Below are positions 11,891-24,900 of a DNA stretch of 27,834 nt, in pieces. Within the stretch, counting starts at the first letter, position 1. Each line of letters begins with the position of its first letter. Where the stretch lies: assembly GCA_036897485.1 (NCBI GenBank), contig JAYMTF010000959.1, positions 1 to 27,834 on the forward strand, read 5' to 3'. The stretch is from Pelargonium nanum. Lineage: Eukaryota; Streptophyta; Magnoliopsida; Geraniales; Geraniaceae. Below the pieces are notes generated by a model. It made no database searches. It saw only the letters and a list, made by a program, of their open reading frames with translations, and was not told the DNA's origin. The translations under genes and the position numbers were made by a program.

Positions 11891-11972
11891 GGCTACATAT
11901 AATGGCTTGGGCTTCCCATACTAAAAGGTCAACCTTGTTAGTAGGGTTTCACTTGCACCATTATATGTAACC
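11891..11972. repeat. Inverted repeat beside a CCGATGTGGGA motif
   Basis: GGCTACATATAATGG at 11891-11905 faces CCATTATATGTAACC at 11958-11972, pairing 14 of 15 bases across a loop of about 52 bases. A CCGATGTGGGA word follows at about 11991. That word is frequent in dispersed plant repeats, which suggests the surrounding 11.8-12.1 kb segment is repeat-derived. Confidence 0.55.
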
Positions 11973-12260
11973 ACTTAACTTTATATTTATCCGATGTGGG
12001 ATATATCACCACTTCAACAGATAACCCAGTCTTTTTACGATTGAATGATACTCGTTCCCGCTCTTATGCCACAACCTCAACTCCCCAGGTTGCGCCCTTG
12101 TTACCTGAATATAACTTGAACTACCGTGCATCTCCTTGAACTTTGACAGTTGTATCACTCGTCCAAGTGATCGTTTGTTGAGAATGTAAAGTCATATCAT
12201 GAATGCTCAAAAGGTCTTAAAAAGAGATTCTCTGACTCAAATAGCATCCACACTTAGCTC

Positions 12261-12276
12261 AAAAAAAAAAAAAAAA
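12261..12276. repeat. Poly(A) tract, 16 bases
   Basis: A run of 16 A, followed by a short region with two AAAGGAG-type repeats about 31 bp apart (near 12285 and 12315). The tract may be a retroposon tail or a simple repeat. Confidence 0.6.
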
Positions 12277-12559
12277 CAAGGTCCCAAAGGAGGACCCTCA
12301 ACATTTGTCCCACAAAGGAGTACCAAGACTCTCAACAATTATCATTCACAAGAGCCTCCTAAATCGTCTCACTGAGTTACCTCAAAGACGACAACATTGT
12401 AGCGCACGTTATTGACCATCCACAATGGCATAGCAGTTTTCATTCGAACATATTATTATAGACAACTAAAAAAAATCAAATTTTTTTTACAACAACCCCT
12501 CAGGGTTTGAACCTAACAAATCTAATTGAATTGGCTTGTAGTAGCTGATACCTTGCTCT

Positions 12560-12963
12560 CGTTTTAGGAACAGTGTCTCACAAGAGAACAACAAGTCCAA
12601 GTGTGCCTATGCACAAGATCCGCGTCAGGTCACGTCACGCCCCAACCTTCTTTTCCTTCTTCTCCACTTCCTCTTTCCCTCACACTTCCACCAACACCAA
12701 AATCCACATTTTCTTCCATTTTTTCTGCTCTGCAACTCTATTTTCTCTCCAACCAAACACGATCCTCACCTTTTTCACGTCGCCGATCTCGCCGTCCACC
12801 AAAACCTCCCCTCCATTTCAACCCCTTCTAGGGCTTAATTAACCTCTCATCGCAACCGCGTACTCGGAACATTGCTACAGCTCCGTCGATTCTCGACCCT
12901 CTCTTCGCGCTGTTCGTGCGTGTTTTGACGGGTTGAATCGGTTGGCTTGACTCGGGAGGAAGA
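12560..12963 (+). promoter_or_regulatory. Promoter-proximal region and 5' leader of UPL6
   Basis: The 400 bp before the start codon change sharply from AT-rich DNA to C+T-rich DNA, with TTCTTTTCCTTCTTC and CTCTTTCCCTC runs from about 12645. This is typical of plant pyrimidine-patch promoters and leaders. CACGTCAC at 12631-12638 (TGACGTG on the other strand) fits a bZIP/TGA-type site. I see no clear TATA box at the right spacing; TATTATAG near 12451 is a weak candidate. An upstream ATG at 12609 opens a 78-codon frame ending at 12842, which would be an upstream ORF if transcription starts before it. The exact start of transcription cannot be read from the sequence. Confidence 0.5.
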
Positions 12964-15900
12964 ATGTTCTTCAGCGGAGATCCGTCCACTCGGAAGCGAG
13001 TCGACTTGGGAGGTCGCAGTTCCAAGGAGAGGGATAGGCAGAAGCTTCTGGAGCAGACGAGGTTGGAGCGGAACCGCCGGTTGTGGCATCGGCAGCAGAA
13101 CTCGGCGGCAATCAAAATTCAGGTGTCGTTTTGAGCTTCTTGATGTCTTTATTAGAAAGAAAAGTCAATTTAACGTTGAATTCGAATTCGTAGGTAATTT
13201 CTTGGACCTTGTTTAGCTCAATCGATATGAGAATTTGGTTGTTTTGGATTTAGATTAGAGACCGTAATGGGTATATACACGAAAGATATGGTTGCTGCAT
13301 TCTCTCAATGATAATGCTATTTGTTACGGCATGGGTTATTAAGTTGTACAGGGTTGAAGTGATCTGAAACTTTGTTTAGATGCTCAGAATAAGTCTTGTT
13401 TTGTCTATCAATACATTCGGATTGGACACTTTTGGTTAGTTGAGTTAATTTTTTGTTTGGATTACTGCTAATGAGTAATGACTAATGGGCAATGGAAAAT
13501 GTTAAGTATGTTTGTTTGATTACCAACAGTGCTGGAGAAATGATTTCTGCAGAAATGGGTAATGTGCTCGTTCCCATTAGCTGAAGTTTTTTGTTGCAAG
13601 GGATTATTTCATATGCATTAGCTTAAGTTTCTTGTTGCAAGGATAATCTCTGAAGACAATTATGTATAAGTGAGTAAATGCATCCATTGGATTTTCTTAC
13701 TATGTTTGTTTTTTTAAAGATGATAGTCATTCTAAGATGAGAGAAGGTGATTTTCGTTAAGTGCCATTGTAATTTGTAATGAATATTTAGATAATCATAA
13801 AGATTTGTTTAGTTATGATGTGGTAATCACACAGTTTGTCCTTTCTATTTGACTTGGAACACATGCGGCTAGTATCTGACTCAGTCCAATAGTTGCTTTG
13901 TTTAGCTGTCAAAACTTCATTGTATTATGGCAAAGTTGTAACTAATTACTAGCTACAGAAATGCTTCAGAGGGAGAAAGGTGGTTAAAGGTGAACATTCT
14001 AAGGTGCGGGAGCAATTCTATATTAGCTATGGGAATCACTGCCAGAATGTTGACAGGTATCTCTGTTAGATCTCATTATCAGGTTTAGACTCACATATTG
14101 TGTAAAAGTTCATTTCCTCTGGTAATGTTTCTCATTAATTTTGCGCTGTCATATTCTTAAATGGCCTCATGCTCTCTGCATTCAGGCATTGTTTTGGTCC
14201 AGATTCAGACTTCCTCCGGCAGTTGCTTTTTTTCTTCAATGCACATAATGTTAGTGATTGTTTGGTCCTTGTGGAGACATGTCGGTTACTTGAGCAGTTT
14301 GTCCAAGATGGCGGTAACTCATCTGTATTCCTATTTGCTACTTAGTAATTGTATATTGAACCAGTTGTTTGAGAATATTTTTTTTGTGTGTGTGTAATTG
14401 ACATTAATTTTGCGACCCTTGATTGTATATAAATGTGTATTTTTTCTGTCTTGATGCTGTATTCCACCCTGTCTATTAATCCACTATATGTTTCTGCCAG
14501 AGTATAAATGTGTGTGTTAGATGTATCTATATGAGCTCTTGCTTTATTGTAAAATCCAATGCTGCACATATAGGTCTTTGCTCCCAAGGGTGAAATTCCT
14601 TTTTTCCACTTGTTTATAAACTTCAGAAAAGCTTATGAAATTAAGAATCTTTTAAACATAATGTGATAGTATCAAAGAAGTAAAAATTTATTTGCTCTAA
14701 ATCCTCCAAAACCTCTTGAAATTGTATAACTCCATGACAATAACCATTATAATTGCATCGGCTACTCTGTGAAGGCTATATCATGAATGCATGTGGCTAT
14801 TTGTATCTTTGTTGGGTCTCTGCTTCATTGTTTCTCTCTTAAAAACATTGCCTGGTTCATTTATTATGTGATCAGCTGCACATAATCGGGTGCATCAACA
14901 TCTAATCCTGGCTGTTGGACCAAGTTGCACATTTCCGTTGTCCTTTTCTGCACAATGCTTGACGTAGAAGTGTTTGCTTCAGCTTACTTTTATTTTAAAA
15001 ACTGTAACTTTAAGTTTAATACCTTGACTTTCATCACAACATTTCTTTTCTCTTTGGTCATGTCATTGTGTCAGTCCATTTTGATGCTAGAACTTCATAT
15101 GATGTTATTAATAGTGGTCTGAATATGTCACAGGAAATACTCTGAGCCTCTTTGGGGGCATGGATTATTCTTCTAAACACTCTTTAGTGGACTACAGAGT
15201 GAAGCAACTATCATTTTCATGTATTTGGGCTGTACACCAAAATAGGTAGGCTGCATGATTGCCATGTTTTGGATTTATTTAATTGTTATGAGTGTTAATG
15301 CTTCTGAAATTGACAGTCAATTGCATCTGTTTTATTTCACATTTGTTGAGACTGAACTACTCTACTCATCCTGTAGCCAGTGTCATCACATTTATAAATG
15401 GGCGATTCCTTCATCATTTTTTCAATATATATATATATATATATATTTTGGAATTTGAAACCAAAGAAATGTGAAAGCATTTTGTGCCTGATATTTGAAT
15501 CATTCAGCTATAAGCAGTATGCATGAGTGTGTGTCATGTGGCATTGCTAATGCAACCATTGCTTATTTAACATTTTATTAAACAGAAATAAATTGAAGGA
15601 TCAGCTTTTGATGTCTCCTGAGGAACGTGGCCCGGCAACGCTCTTGCTAGAAGCAGTTGCACTTTTAATAGATCCCACACTTCCATGGGCTTGTAAGATA
15701 ATTGGCTATCTCATGCAAAGAAATGTATTTGCCTTATTTAGAGATATCGTACTTACTGCCCAGGTATGCCAACTCATTACCTACACAATTGTTTTATCCC
15801 TCCAATTATTATATTCTGTATAAATCCTACTGCTATGATCATTAAATTTTGTAACTACTTGAGTATGCATGTTCTAGAATTGAACTTTAGATTCAATATT

Positions 15901-18900
15901 TGTTCTATTGAATAGATGCCCCGAATTGAGCTGAAGGTGAATGCAGATACATTTACTTGACTCTGGTTGTTTCAGTTAAAACATTGATACGTGAATTATT
16001 AGACTCAAATCAAGGTTTTCGATATTTGGTATGGACGAACTCTGATGTCTGGTGATTATATATGTATTTCGGAGATGTCTTACACTCTTAAGTCAAGACT
16101 GAGATTATAGTAAGGATTGTTTGGTCCTTTAGCCTTAGAATATGGTTTGATCAATTAGTTGAAAAGTCATGTTCATTTATGTTGGTTTGTGAACTGTAGA
16201 TTTCATCATTTCAAAATGATTTATTTTTTTGTTTCTTTTTTGTATTTGAGAAGTTTCTTGTGTGGAGATTTTGTAACCTAATTTTCAACTAGATTGTTGG
16301 ATGCGAGCTGATCTTTAAGTTTAAATGCTGTGAGGGTCTCTGTAATATTGGTGGACTAAAGCTTAGGTTTTTGGTGTTTTGGAGTTAGTAGATCGGGTTA
16401 AGCTTCATAGAAGGGCTAAATGTTAGATCATCCATGAAAGTAGGTGGTTGACAGACTGGAATCCCTAGGAAGAAAGTTTCACAGATTAGTCAATTGTAGA
16501 GAGGAGGGTATATGGATAAGGAGTTTGGATTTCAGGCACAATATAGATCTTGTCTTAAAAAAAAAAACTCAACCAAATGAGACATTTCCAATTAATCCAA
16601 TTGTAATCAGAAATAACCTGTTGGAAGTCTAGAGTAGTTCAATTCTTGGATGGAAATTTATTTACGCTGCCGGTGAAGTGATGAACATAAATTTATACTA
16701 TGATATCTACATGAATTGTTTTCCTATTGAAAGTTATCTTCACAAAAGCAAGTGAAGCCATAGTTGAATTACTCAATGGAATTTCTTATGGTGACCCATC
16801 TTGAAACATATCCAGTCTGTCATGCTCGTTGTCACTTGCCAAGGTTAAGGAGACAATCAATGATGCTAGTATATAATAAATATTGGGCCTTCAACTATCA
16901 AGTTGAGTTGGTCTTCTATATGGTATTAGTTTTGTTGACCTAAAGGCCACTAGTTCGAGTCCTATCACCGCCCTAAGTAAATATTACTAAATTTCAGCAC
17001 ACAAGGCAAAGAAGAAGACCTGTGCATGTGCCACGGGTTTGCACGTGAAGGGACGTGTTAGAATACAAAATAAATATTGGACCTTTAACTATCAACTTAA
17101 GCTTTTAGATTAGTTGCTTCTCTACAAAAGAAATAGTTTTTTTTTTCCTGAGTATGAATTTATTTGTTTCCGTTCTCCAGTATAAGAACATGTTCTATTT
17201 TAGGTTGATTTGAGCATCATATATCTTGATGCTCTTATGTCATTTGATCATATCATGGGTTTGATGAGTGGAGCATCTTGGAGCTAGATCATCTTTAGAA
17301 ATAATTAATGCTTGCAATTAAGTTGTTTAAAATGGCTTAGAAATTTGAAGATAAATCCAATTTTCGCTGTTACAGACTTGGTTTATTGGTGATTTATGCT
17401 CTACGACTTAGGTTATGTACAAATTTTAATGCTTATTATACATGTAGCTTTGGCTTTCGATAGTTTAATTTAAATTATGCTTCATTTAAATTTTATTGCA
17501 CTGACTTCTTTATTGTTGATACGGAAAATAAGTTGGTGGTAAGAAAAAATATATTGTGGATGGCTCGGTTTAAATCAAGTACTGTAGTTTCATGAAACTA
17601 CACCTTATTCATTGTGGTGTCAAAAAGGAGGAAAGAATATTCTGTTGATATTATATATATTGAGGCTTCATTCATATATTATTGTAACATTGTTTGTTTG
17701 ACATGGTATCACGACTGATTTACGAACAACAAATTTGGTGATATTTTATATATTATAAGCCACTATTTGGAGCCTTTGGATCTCAATTTTGCATTTTCGT
17801 CAATGTTTTACTCAAGTCACTTGAGTGACTGATTTATGAACTACAAATTTGGTGATATTGGTGTGTTTTTGCTATTATAAGCTACTATTCGAAGCCTTTA
17901 GATCTCAATTTTGCATTTTTGTTAATGTCCTACACATGAGGATTATTCTTTTGCCATGTCGACCCTTTGACACCCACCCATCTCTTCTTTGTAACGCCTC
18001 TATGCTGTGATTTGGTTTGCAGGACAGTGCAAGGACTAATAATTTTGTAACCAAAGCATCTTCTTTGGAGCGTGTTCTTGCCCTAATGGTTTCTCACATT
18101 GGTCAGAAGCCATGCATTTGCCCAATTATTGATCCACAGTGGAGTTTTTCATCCCTTATTCTTACAGTTCCATTCTTGTGGCGGCTTTTTCCCTATTTGA
18201 AAGAGGTAAAAAAATATATAAGCTTTTTTTTTTTGGTCAAATGTCATTTTTTCCCATTGCTTATTCAGAAATATTGGTGCTTAAATTAACCACCTTTATG
18301 AAGTCGACACATTTATGTTTATGCTGTTCCTGTTGTTTTGTGTCAACAAGTTATCGATTATGCATACTTGGTTTATTATTTCTTGTGCAAATAGGCTTTA
18401 ATGTCATTTCCATTGCCATTTGTTTATTGAAGTGTTCCTTGTTTTGTCATTAACAAGGGTTGTTGCATGTAATTATTGGAGTGTATTTTGTGATCCAGGT
18501 TTTTGCAACACGGGAACTGAGCCAACATTATGTTCATCAGATGGCAATATGTGTGAAAAATCATGCTAATGTATTGCCTAATGATACATCGGTTGAGTTT
18601 CCTGGTTATGCATGCCTTCTTGGAAATATATTGGAAACTGCGGGGGTTGCTTTATCTCAGCCAGATTGTTCTTTTGAAATGGTAAGTAACTTAAATAATA
18701 GTTTGTAAGTTTTTCCTATTTTTGGACTCATTGATCTATATTGTATATTAGAAATGATCATGGTCATCAAGTGTATATAGAATTACTTTTGAATCCTCTC
18801 ACAAGATATTAGATTCTAATCATTCTATACATGTATGATCGAGAACCTTTGCTGTCTGAACTCTCAATTTATATTCATACTTGAAATTGCAGACACAAGG

Positions 18901-21900
18901 CAGTTTTGGCTTTCTATATTGATTTACATGATCTGCCTCTTCTCCGAGTAATATGGACAGTAATAGTGAAAATGATATATATATGCTTAATTAAGTGACA
19001 TAAGGCAAACTATTTATGTGTAAAGAAGGAAACAAGTAGCCCGCTTTTGTTTGTTGATGGATATTGTTCATTGTTTACATTGTTGTTAACTTGCTTATTG
19101 CATGAAGCTTCAGTGTACTTTAATCCAGTTAACTTTTGAAGTTGAATGGCCTCTCTTCTTTATTTACACAGGCTAGGGATCTCGCAGCTGTTGCAACAGT
19201 GTTATTAGAAGCACTTCCTCTGATAAGATCAAGCAAAGAAAGTAAAGAAAGTATGCTTTAATCGCGTTTCAATTGAGCTGTATTTATTTGTTAGTATTTT
19301 ACCATGTTAATTTCTTTTGCTGATGTCACATGTACCTTGTACCATTTGCTTTTGAATTGATTGATTGAAGTGTGTATGCTTGCTGCTATATGGATTTCAG
19401 GTTCCATACTAGTTGATGAGGATATGGCGGCCAGTGATGAGATAACCGAGAGAGTTTTGAACAGTGACTTGGAGAAACAAATATCCAATGCCATTGACCC
19501 ACACTTTCTTTTGCAGTTGGTAAGCCAAGACATTTTCTCATGTTTTATATTGTCCAAAGTGATATTTACATTAACTTACCATAATCTTAAAGCAAAAGTT
19601 TGGAATTTCATAATTTGAAATTTTGTATTTTGGAGCAGACCAATGTGTTATTTGCAGGGCTTTCACATGTCAGTGGCTCACAGAATGATGGACCAGATGA
19701 TAGAGAGGTGGCAGCTGTTGGTGCTGCATGTGCTTTTCTGCATGTCACATTCAACACTTTACCATTTGATCGAATCATGACAGTTTTAGCTTACAGAACT
19801 GAACTTGTTCCTGTGCTTTGGAATTTTATGAAGCGCTGCCATGAGAATCAAAAATGGTCCTTATTGTCACAACAGTTACCATATCTATCAGGAGATGCGC
19901 CTGGTTGGCTATTACCTCTGGCAGTTTTCTGCCCTGTGTACAAGTAAGACTGCCTTTATTTGTGTGTGGATTTATTCTTTGAGATCGTAAAATAATAATG
20001 TACTTATTATTGGTTCGTTTTGTGTACTATTGTAATGCTGAATCTATAGTTGTTTGGGGTTGGCTTAACTATATGTATAAATTGCTGTACACATGGCTTT
20101 TCAGGCACATGCTCATGATAGTGGATAACGAGGAGTTCTATGAGAGGGAGAAGCCTCTGACATTAAAGGATATCAAGTGTCTTATTATTATACTAAGACA
20201 AGTAAGTTCTTGTTGAAGAATCTATATATGTCCACGTCACAAAGAATGCATCTCCTCATTACTTGTGTCCTGAGAGAAAAATATTAGCTTGGCTGGGTTG
20301 TGTTTAATAATTCGCGAAGGAAAAGTTTATGTCCTTGTGCCTGACATTGACAGCTCATATGCTCAGATCCTGTTGATGTTTTGTGGTCATTTATCAAAGT
20401 TTGGCTGGATGCTCTTAAATTTGAGTGTGGATTCAATTGTGCAGGCTTTGTGGCAGCTCCTTTGGACAGATCCCAAGTCACCCTCTAATTCAGGAAGACT
20501 TCTCAGTAATACCTCTGCTCATAAGAGTAACCCTGTAGAATTCATTCAGCACAGGGTTAGCATTTTGGCATCTGATCTCCTCTCACAGGTGCGTGCAAGT
20601 ATAAGTTGCGGAACTTGATTTTAGTTTGATAAATTCTTTTGTCCCTCATGATTGCATATTTGCACGGCAACTTTTATGGTTTTCCAAGCTTACTGTAACA
20701 ACTCTGATCCCCCGGACATGGTTGGTACATGAGTGATGACAATGCCATGCGCCATGCTCGCCGGGAGATCCAGATGGTTATATGTTCTGATTGATGGCGG
20801 ATTGTGATAGCCTTACTTATTGTTCATCAAGGGAGAAGAAATGTCCAGGCCTTGACCATAAAAATGGTCCATAAATAATATCATACTCTGTTTTGCACTG
20901 CTAATTCATCATGTAAAACTGTTACTGTAGCTTCAAGATTGGAATAACAGACGACAGTTCGCACCCCCCAGTGATTTTCATGCTGATGGTGTCAATGATT
21001 TTTTCATTTCTCAGGTATTACTTAATGGCTTCTCTTTTGCATCTTATTCTCGAGGTCTTCTTTTGGTGCTGCTTCCAAATTTGTGTTTTTTTTGTTTGTC
21101 CTTTTGCAGGCTGTTATGGAAAATACCAGAGCCCATGACATATTAAAGCAAGCTCCTTTCCTGATACCCTTTACAAGCAGGGTAAAGATTTTTGCAGTAA
21201 GTGGTTTCCAGAGGCAAATTTGCATTTGGTCCTTAACTGTTATGTCTTGGATATTGAAGGATAGGATATGTTATCAATTGTGCCTTCAATTATCATTTCT
21301 TATTTGTTTGATTTATTTGAGTATTTTGTTTTGATTATTATACCAGTCACAATTAGCGGCGGCAAGGCAAAGACATGGATCTCATGCAGTTTTTACAAGA
21401 AACCGGTTCAGAATACGGAGGGATCACATTCTAGAAGATGCATATAATCAAATGAGTGCATTATCTGAAGAGGATCTTCGAGGATTGGTAATGTCCTTTT
21501 CTATTTTTAGTCACTATGTATTTGGACTTTTTGTTTCTTCTGGAATTTACTCTGTTGCACTCTTAGTCTTAACTGCCATTATAGAGGAAGTGGATGATCT
21601 GACATTGCTGAGCTCCAATTAGTTAAATTATAGTTGTTGACATGCAGATTCGTGTGACATTTATCAATGAACTTGGAGTAGAAGAGGCTGGCATTGATGG
21701 TGGTGGAATTTTTAAAGATTTTATGGAGAACATTGCTCGAGCTGCCTTTGATGTGCAGTATGGGTTATTTAAGGTTATTTTCTTTTTCATTCCATTAGTT
21801 TCTCAATCTTTTTCTTCATGCAACTCTTGTGAGTTACTCTCTTGGTATAGTTTATGAATTCAATAAAGGATCCAGAGTTCCTACCCTATTCCATTGATAT

Positions 21901-24900
21901 GTTGGTGGTATAGCTATTGAGCAGACAGCAATGCTGTAGTAGAGAGTAGATATTATTCTTAAATGTTTTCTTCCTGTCTATTTTCTCTTAGGTGGCTGGA
22001 ATATTGTCTTTGATTCTAACTTTGCCTCTAGAAGAATTTGTTGTTTGAAAATATAATATTTGTGTTGTTATAATTATCATCTAGGTCTGGAGATAAAGAA
22101 GAAAACCACATGAACTTTTATTCGTTTGGTTGGTATGGAAGTTGACTGAGGACGAAGAAACGGGTCTATATGGCTTTACTTAGGAAAATAGGAGAAAATA
22201 TAGGGTTTGCAATTATTGCTTTCATGCTTCGTGATGGCTTAAGATCATAATCAAGCTTGATACTTGTTACACCAAGTTGTAAGAGTTTGGGATTGTGAAT
22301 GAACCCGAGCATGGAGAATTTCCTGCCTATTGAAGGATAGATATTTAGCCACTTAATCTTGCAATTGAAAAGCTCTTTATGGGTGTCGGCTTGAGTAGAA
22401 TGGAAAGAACATTTTTCCTATAAAATATATCCACTGTGGTGAAGGAAAATGGAAAAATATATCTGGCCTCTTATCTGGCTATCTTGACCTTTTTTTCCCC
22501 TTGTGTTTGTGCATCTAGGAAACCGCTGATCACCTGCTATTCCCTAATCCTGGGTCGGGAATGATACATGAGCAGCACCTCCAATTTTTCCATTTTCTGG
22601 GTACTCTTCTTTCCAAGGTATGATGTCTTTTTTTTTTTTTTGATTATTATTTTATTTATATGTTTACTTGTACCTTCTCTTTATTGATGCTCAGCATGGG
22701 ACAAGTTAACTCAAAAAACAGCTTATTGCTGTTAATATCTTTGTTTCATGTGTTATATGTTCTCCCAACATATATGTAGCGGTATCTGATTGCTTTCTCA
22801 CTAAATTGCAATGTTGGGATTCTTTTCAGTCTATCCATACTACCATGCATTGATTAGATATGCATATTGCATATGTGTAATTTGGCCACACTCACACATG
22901 CACCTAAATTGGAGTCCAACTGTTTGGCAGATAATCTCGACCGTCAACGGTGTTTCCTGATGTGACATCATGTTAATCTTATTCTTGCAGGCCATGTTTG
23001 AAGGGATTCTTGTTGACATTCCATTTGCAACATTCTTTTTGAGCAAATTAAAACAGAAGTATGATTTTCTGCTTTCTACAGTTCAAATATGCCTTTAATT
23101 ACTTTTCACTGAAGGCTATGGTTGTGGTCTATTGATCCATATCAATCATAGTTTATTAAAGAACTGTTCTTTTGAAGGTTGCAGAGTGCTAGTGGCTTAT
23201 ATATGTCTGTTTCGCATTTTTTTTATAATAAAAAAGATGTTTGCTGTACAGATTATGATGTTTCTACATCTGTAAATAGTTTATCACTCATCATTTGTAA
23301 TCTAATATTAATGTGTTGAGTATATGGTGTGGATTTCATGAAAATAAGGTTGCCTTTGGGAACTTGGATTTGATTTGAAATTAATCATTTGAATTGTGAA
23401 TTTGAAATGTTAATGTTTGGAAAACCATAAAACTTCAAATGACGTGGTAAGAGTTCTCATTTAAAATCCCTTGTTGTAGGCATGTTTTGAATGCTATTGG
23501 ATTTGAGACAATTTTAATCCAAATTCTAGGGTTATCCAAACTTCTAATTTCCCTCAAATCCAGCATTTCAAATGAAAGGCTGGTTCTCAGACAAAGAATA
23601 AAGGAATTTACAAGAGGTGCTAATTTGCATCTTACTGGCTGTATATTGTTGCTGTTTTGTGCAATCATTATATGATTTTTGACTTTTATTACTAAGCATG
23701 CCCTATTTTTGTTGTGGAATCTCTTATTGCATCCTCTTATACTGATATTGTTTTTTGCTTGATAAGGTATAACTATTTGAATGACTTGCCTTCCTTGGAC
23801 CCAGAATTATACCGCCATCTTATTTTTTTGAAGGTAATGTTTTCATCTTGCAGATATGGCATCTGAAAACTTAAAGATTAAATAAGTTTAGTTTTTCAAA
23901 TTTCTTCACAAGTTATAGGATGGTCAGACTAAGTGGTATTTCTCCTGAAAATGCCAAATTCTTACCAAAACGTCGCAGTAGATTTATTGAAAACCTTTGT
24001 TGCTTGGGTCCAATTGGTCAGTTGCTGATTTTAGGTTGGAGTATCCCTAAAGTAGAGCAGGATAGGTGGCAAAAAAGAACATCTAGAAAATCAACACAAA
24101 AACTTGAAATAAAACAGAATGATTGCTGTAGCAATCATGTTATCTATATAACCCTAGTAGTATGTACTCACTTTTTCTTCTTTCATTATGCGAACTGCAG
24201 CATTTTGAAGGTGATATCTCAGAGCTAGAACTATACTTTGTAATTGTAAATAATGAATACGGAGAGCAAACAGAAGAAGAACTACTTCCTGGAGGAAAAA
24301 ATATACGCGTTACTAATGAGAATGTCATTACTTTCATTCATCTTGTTGCCAATCACCGATTGAATATTCAGGTAGTGCTCCTTTCAATTTCATTTATGTT
24401 CTTTTAGGTTCCATATATTAGATTATTTCTTCTCTGTGTATTCATAATAATTTGGGATGATTTTACTTTCAGATACGCCTACAAAGTTCTAATTTCTTGA
24501 AGGGATTTCAACAACTTATACCGAAAGACTGGATTGATATGTTTAATGAGCATGAACTTCAGGTATTTATTAAACTTCAGTTTTCCATGTATATGTGTGT
24601 CACTTTACTCACTTTTTATTTGAAGAAAAAAAAACTAAGATCAGAAGAATTGGTTGTGAAAATATGTCCTAATTAGATAAAATACAGTTCTTTGATGTTC
24701 AAATAATGAACTTTTTAGTTTAGCGTGCTAAGAGTAAGACTGATGGTTTTATTCTTATTATAAGGATAGTTAACTACATTGTTGATGATAGCCTCTTGTA
24801 GTTTGTACATGTGTCAGAGCATTTAACTTTCTCTTAGGTTATATGAAGTACCTCTAGCCTGCAGAGTAGCCTTTATCATTAATAATGTCCGCAGTGCAAA

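Larger units (their letters stand above)
15764..18022 (+). other. UPL6 intron 5, the longest intron, repeat-bearing
   Basis: This 2259-bp phase-0 intron lies between the codons for LTAQ and DSAR. It holds a TRIM-like element, a 114-bp tandem duplication, and a TGGTATCA word at 17704 that follows a segment running from TGTTGATATT (17643) to TTTGACA (17703). That last arrangement resembles the end of another short long terminal repeat with a primer-binding site, but no partner repeat was found. The remainder (15764-16860 and 17130-17640) shows no gene. Confidence 0.8.

Noticed and set aside
12828-13115. Minus-strand frames of 80 and 95 codons opposite exon 1
   Set aside because: They are shadows of the G+C-richer UPL6 first exon; the sense frame is fixed by homology.
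16890-16975. tRNA-like words (GTTGAGTTGGTCT and AGTTCGAGTCC) suggesting a tRNA gene
   Set aside because: There is no acceptor stem and no full cloverleaf; the words are explained by the TRIM-like element and its primer-binding site.
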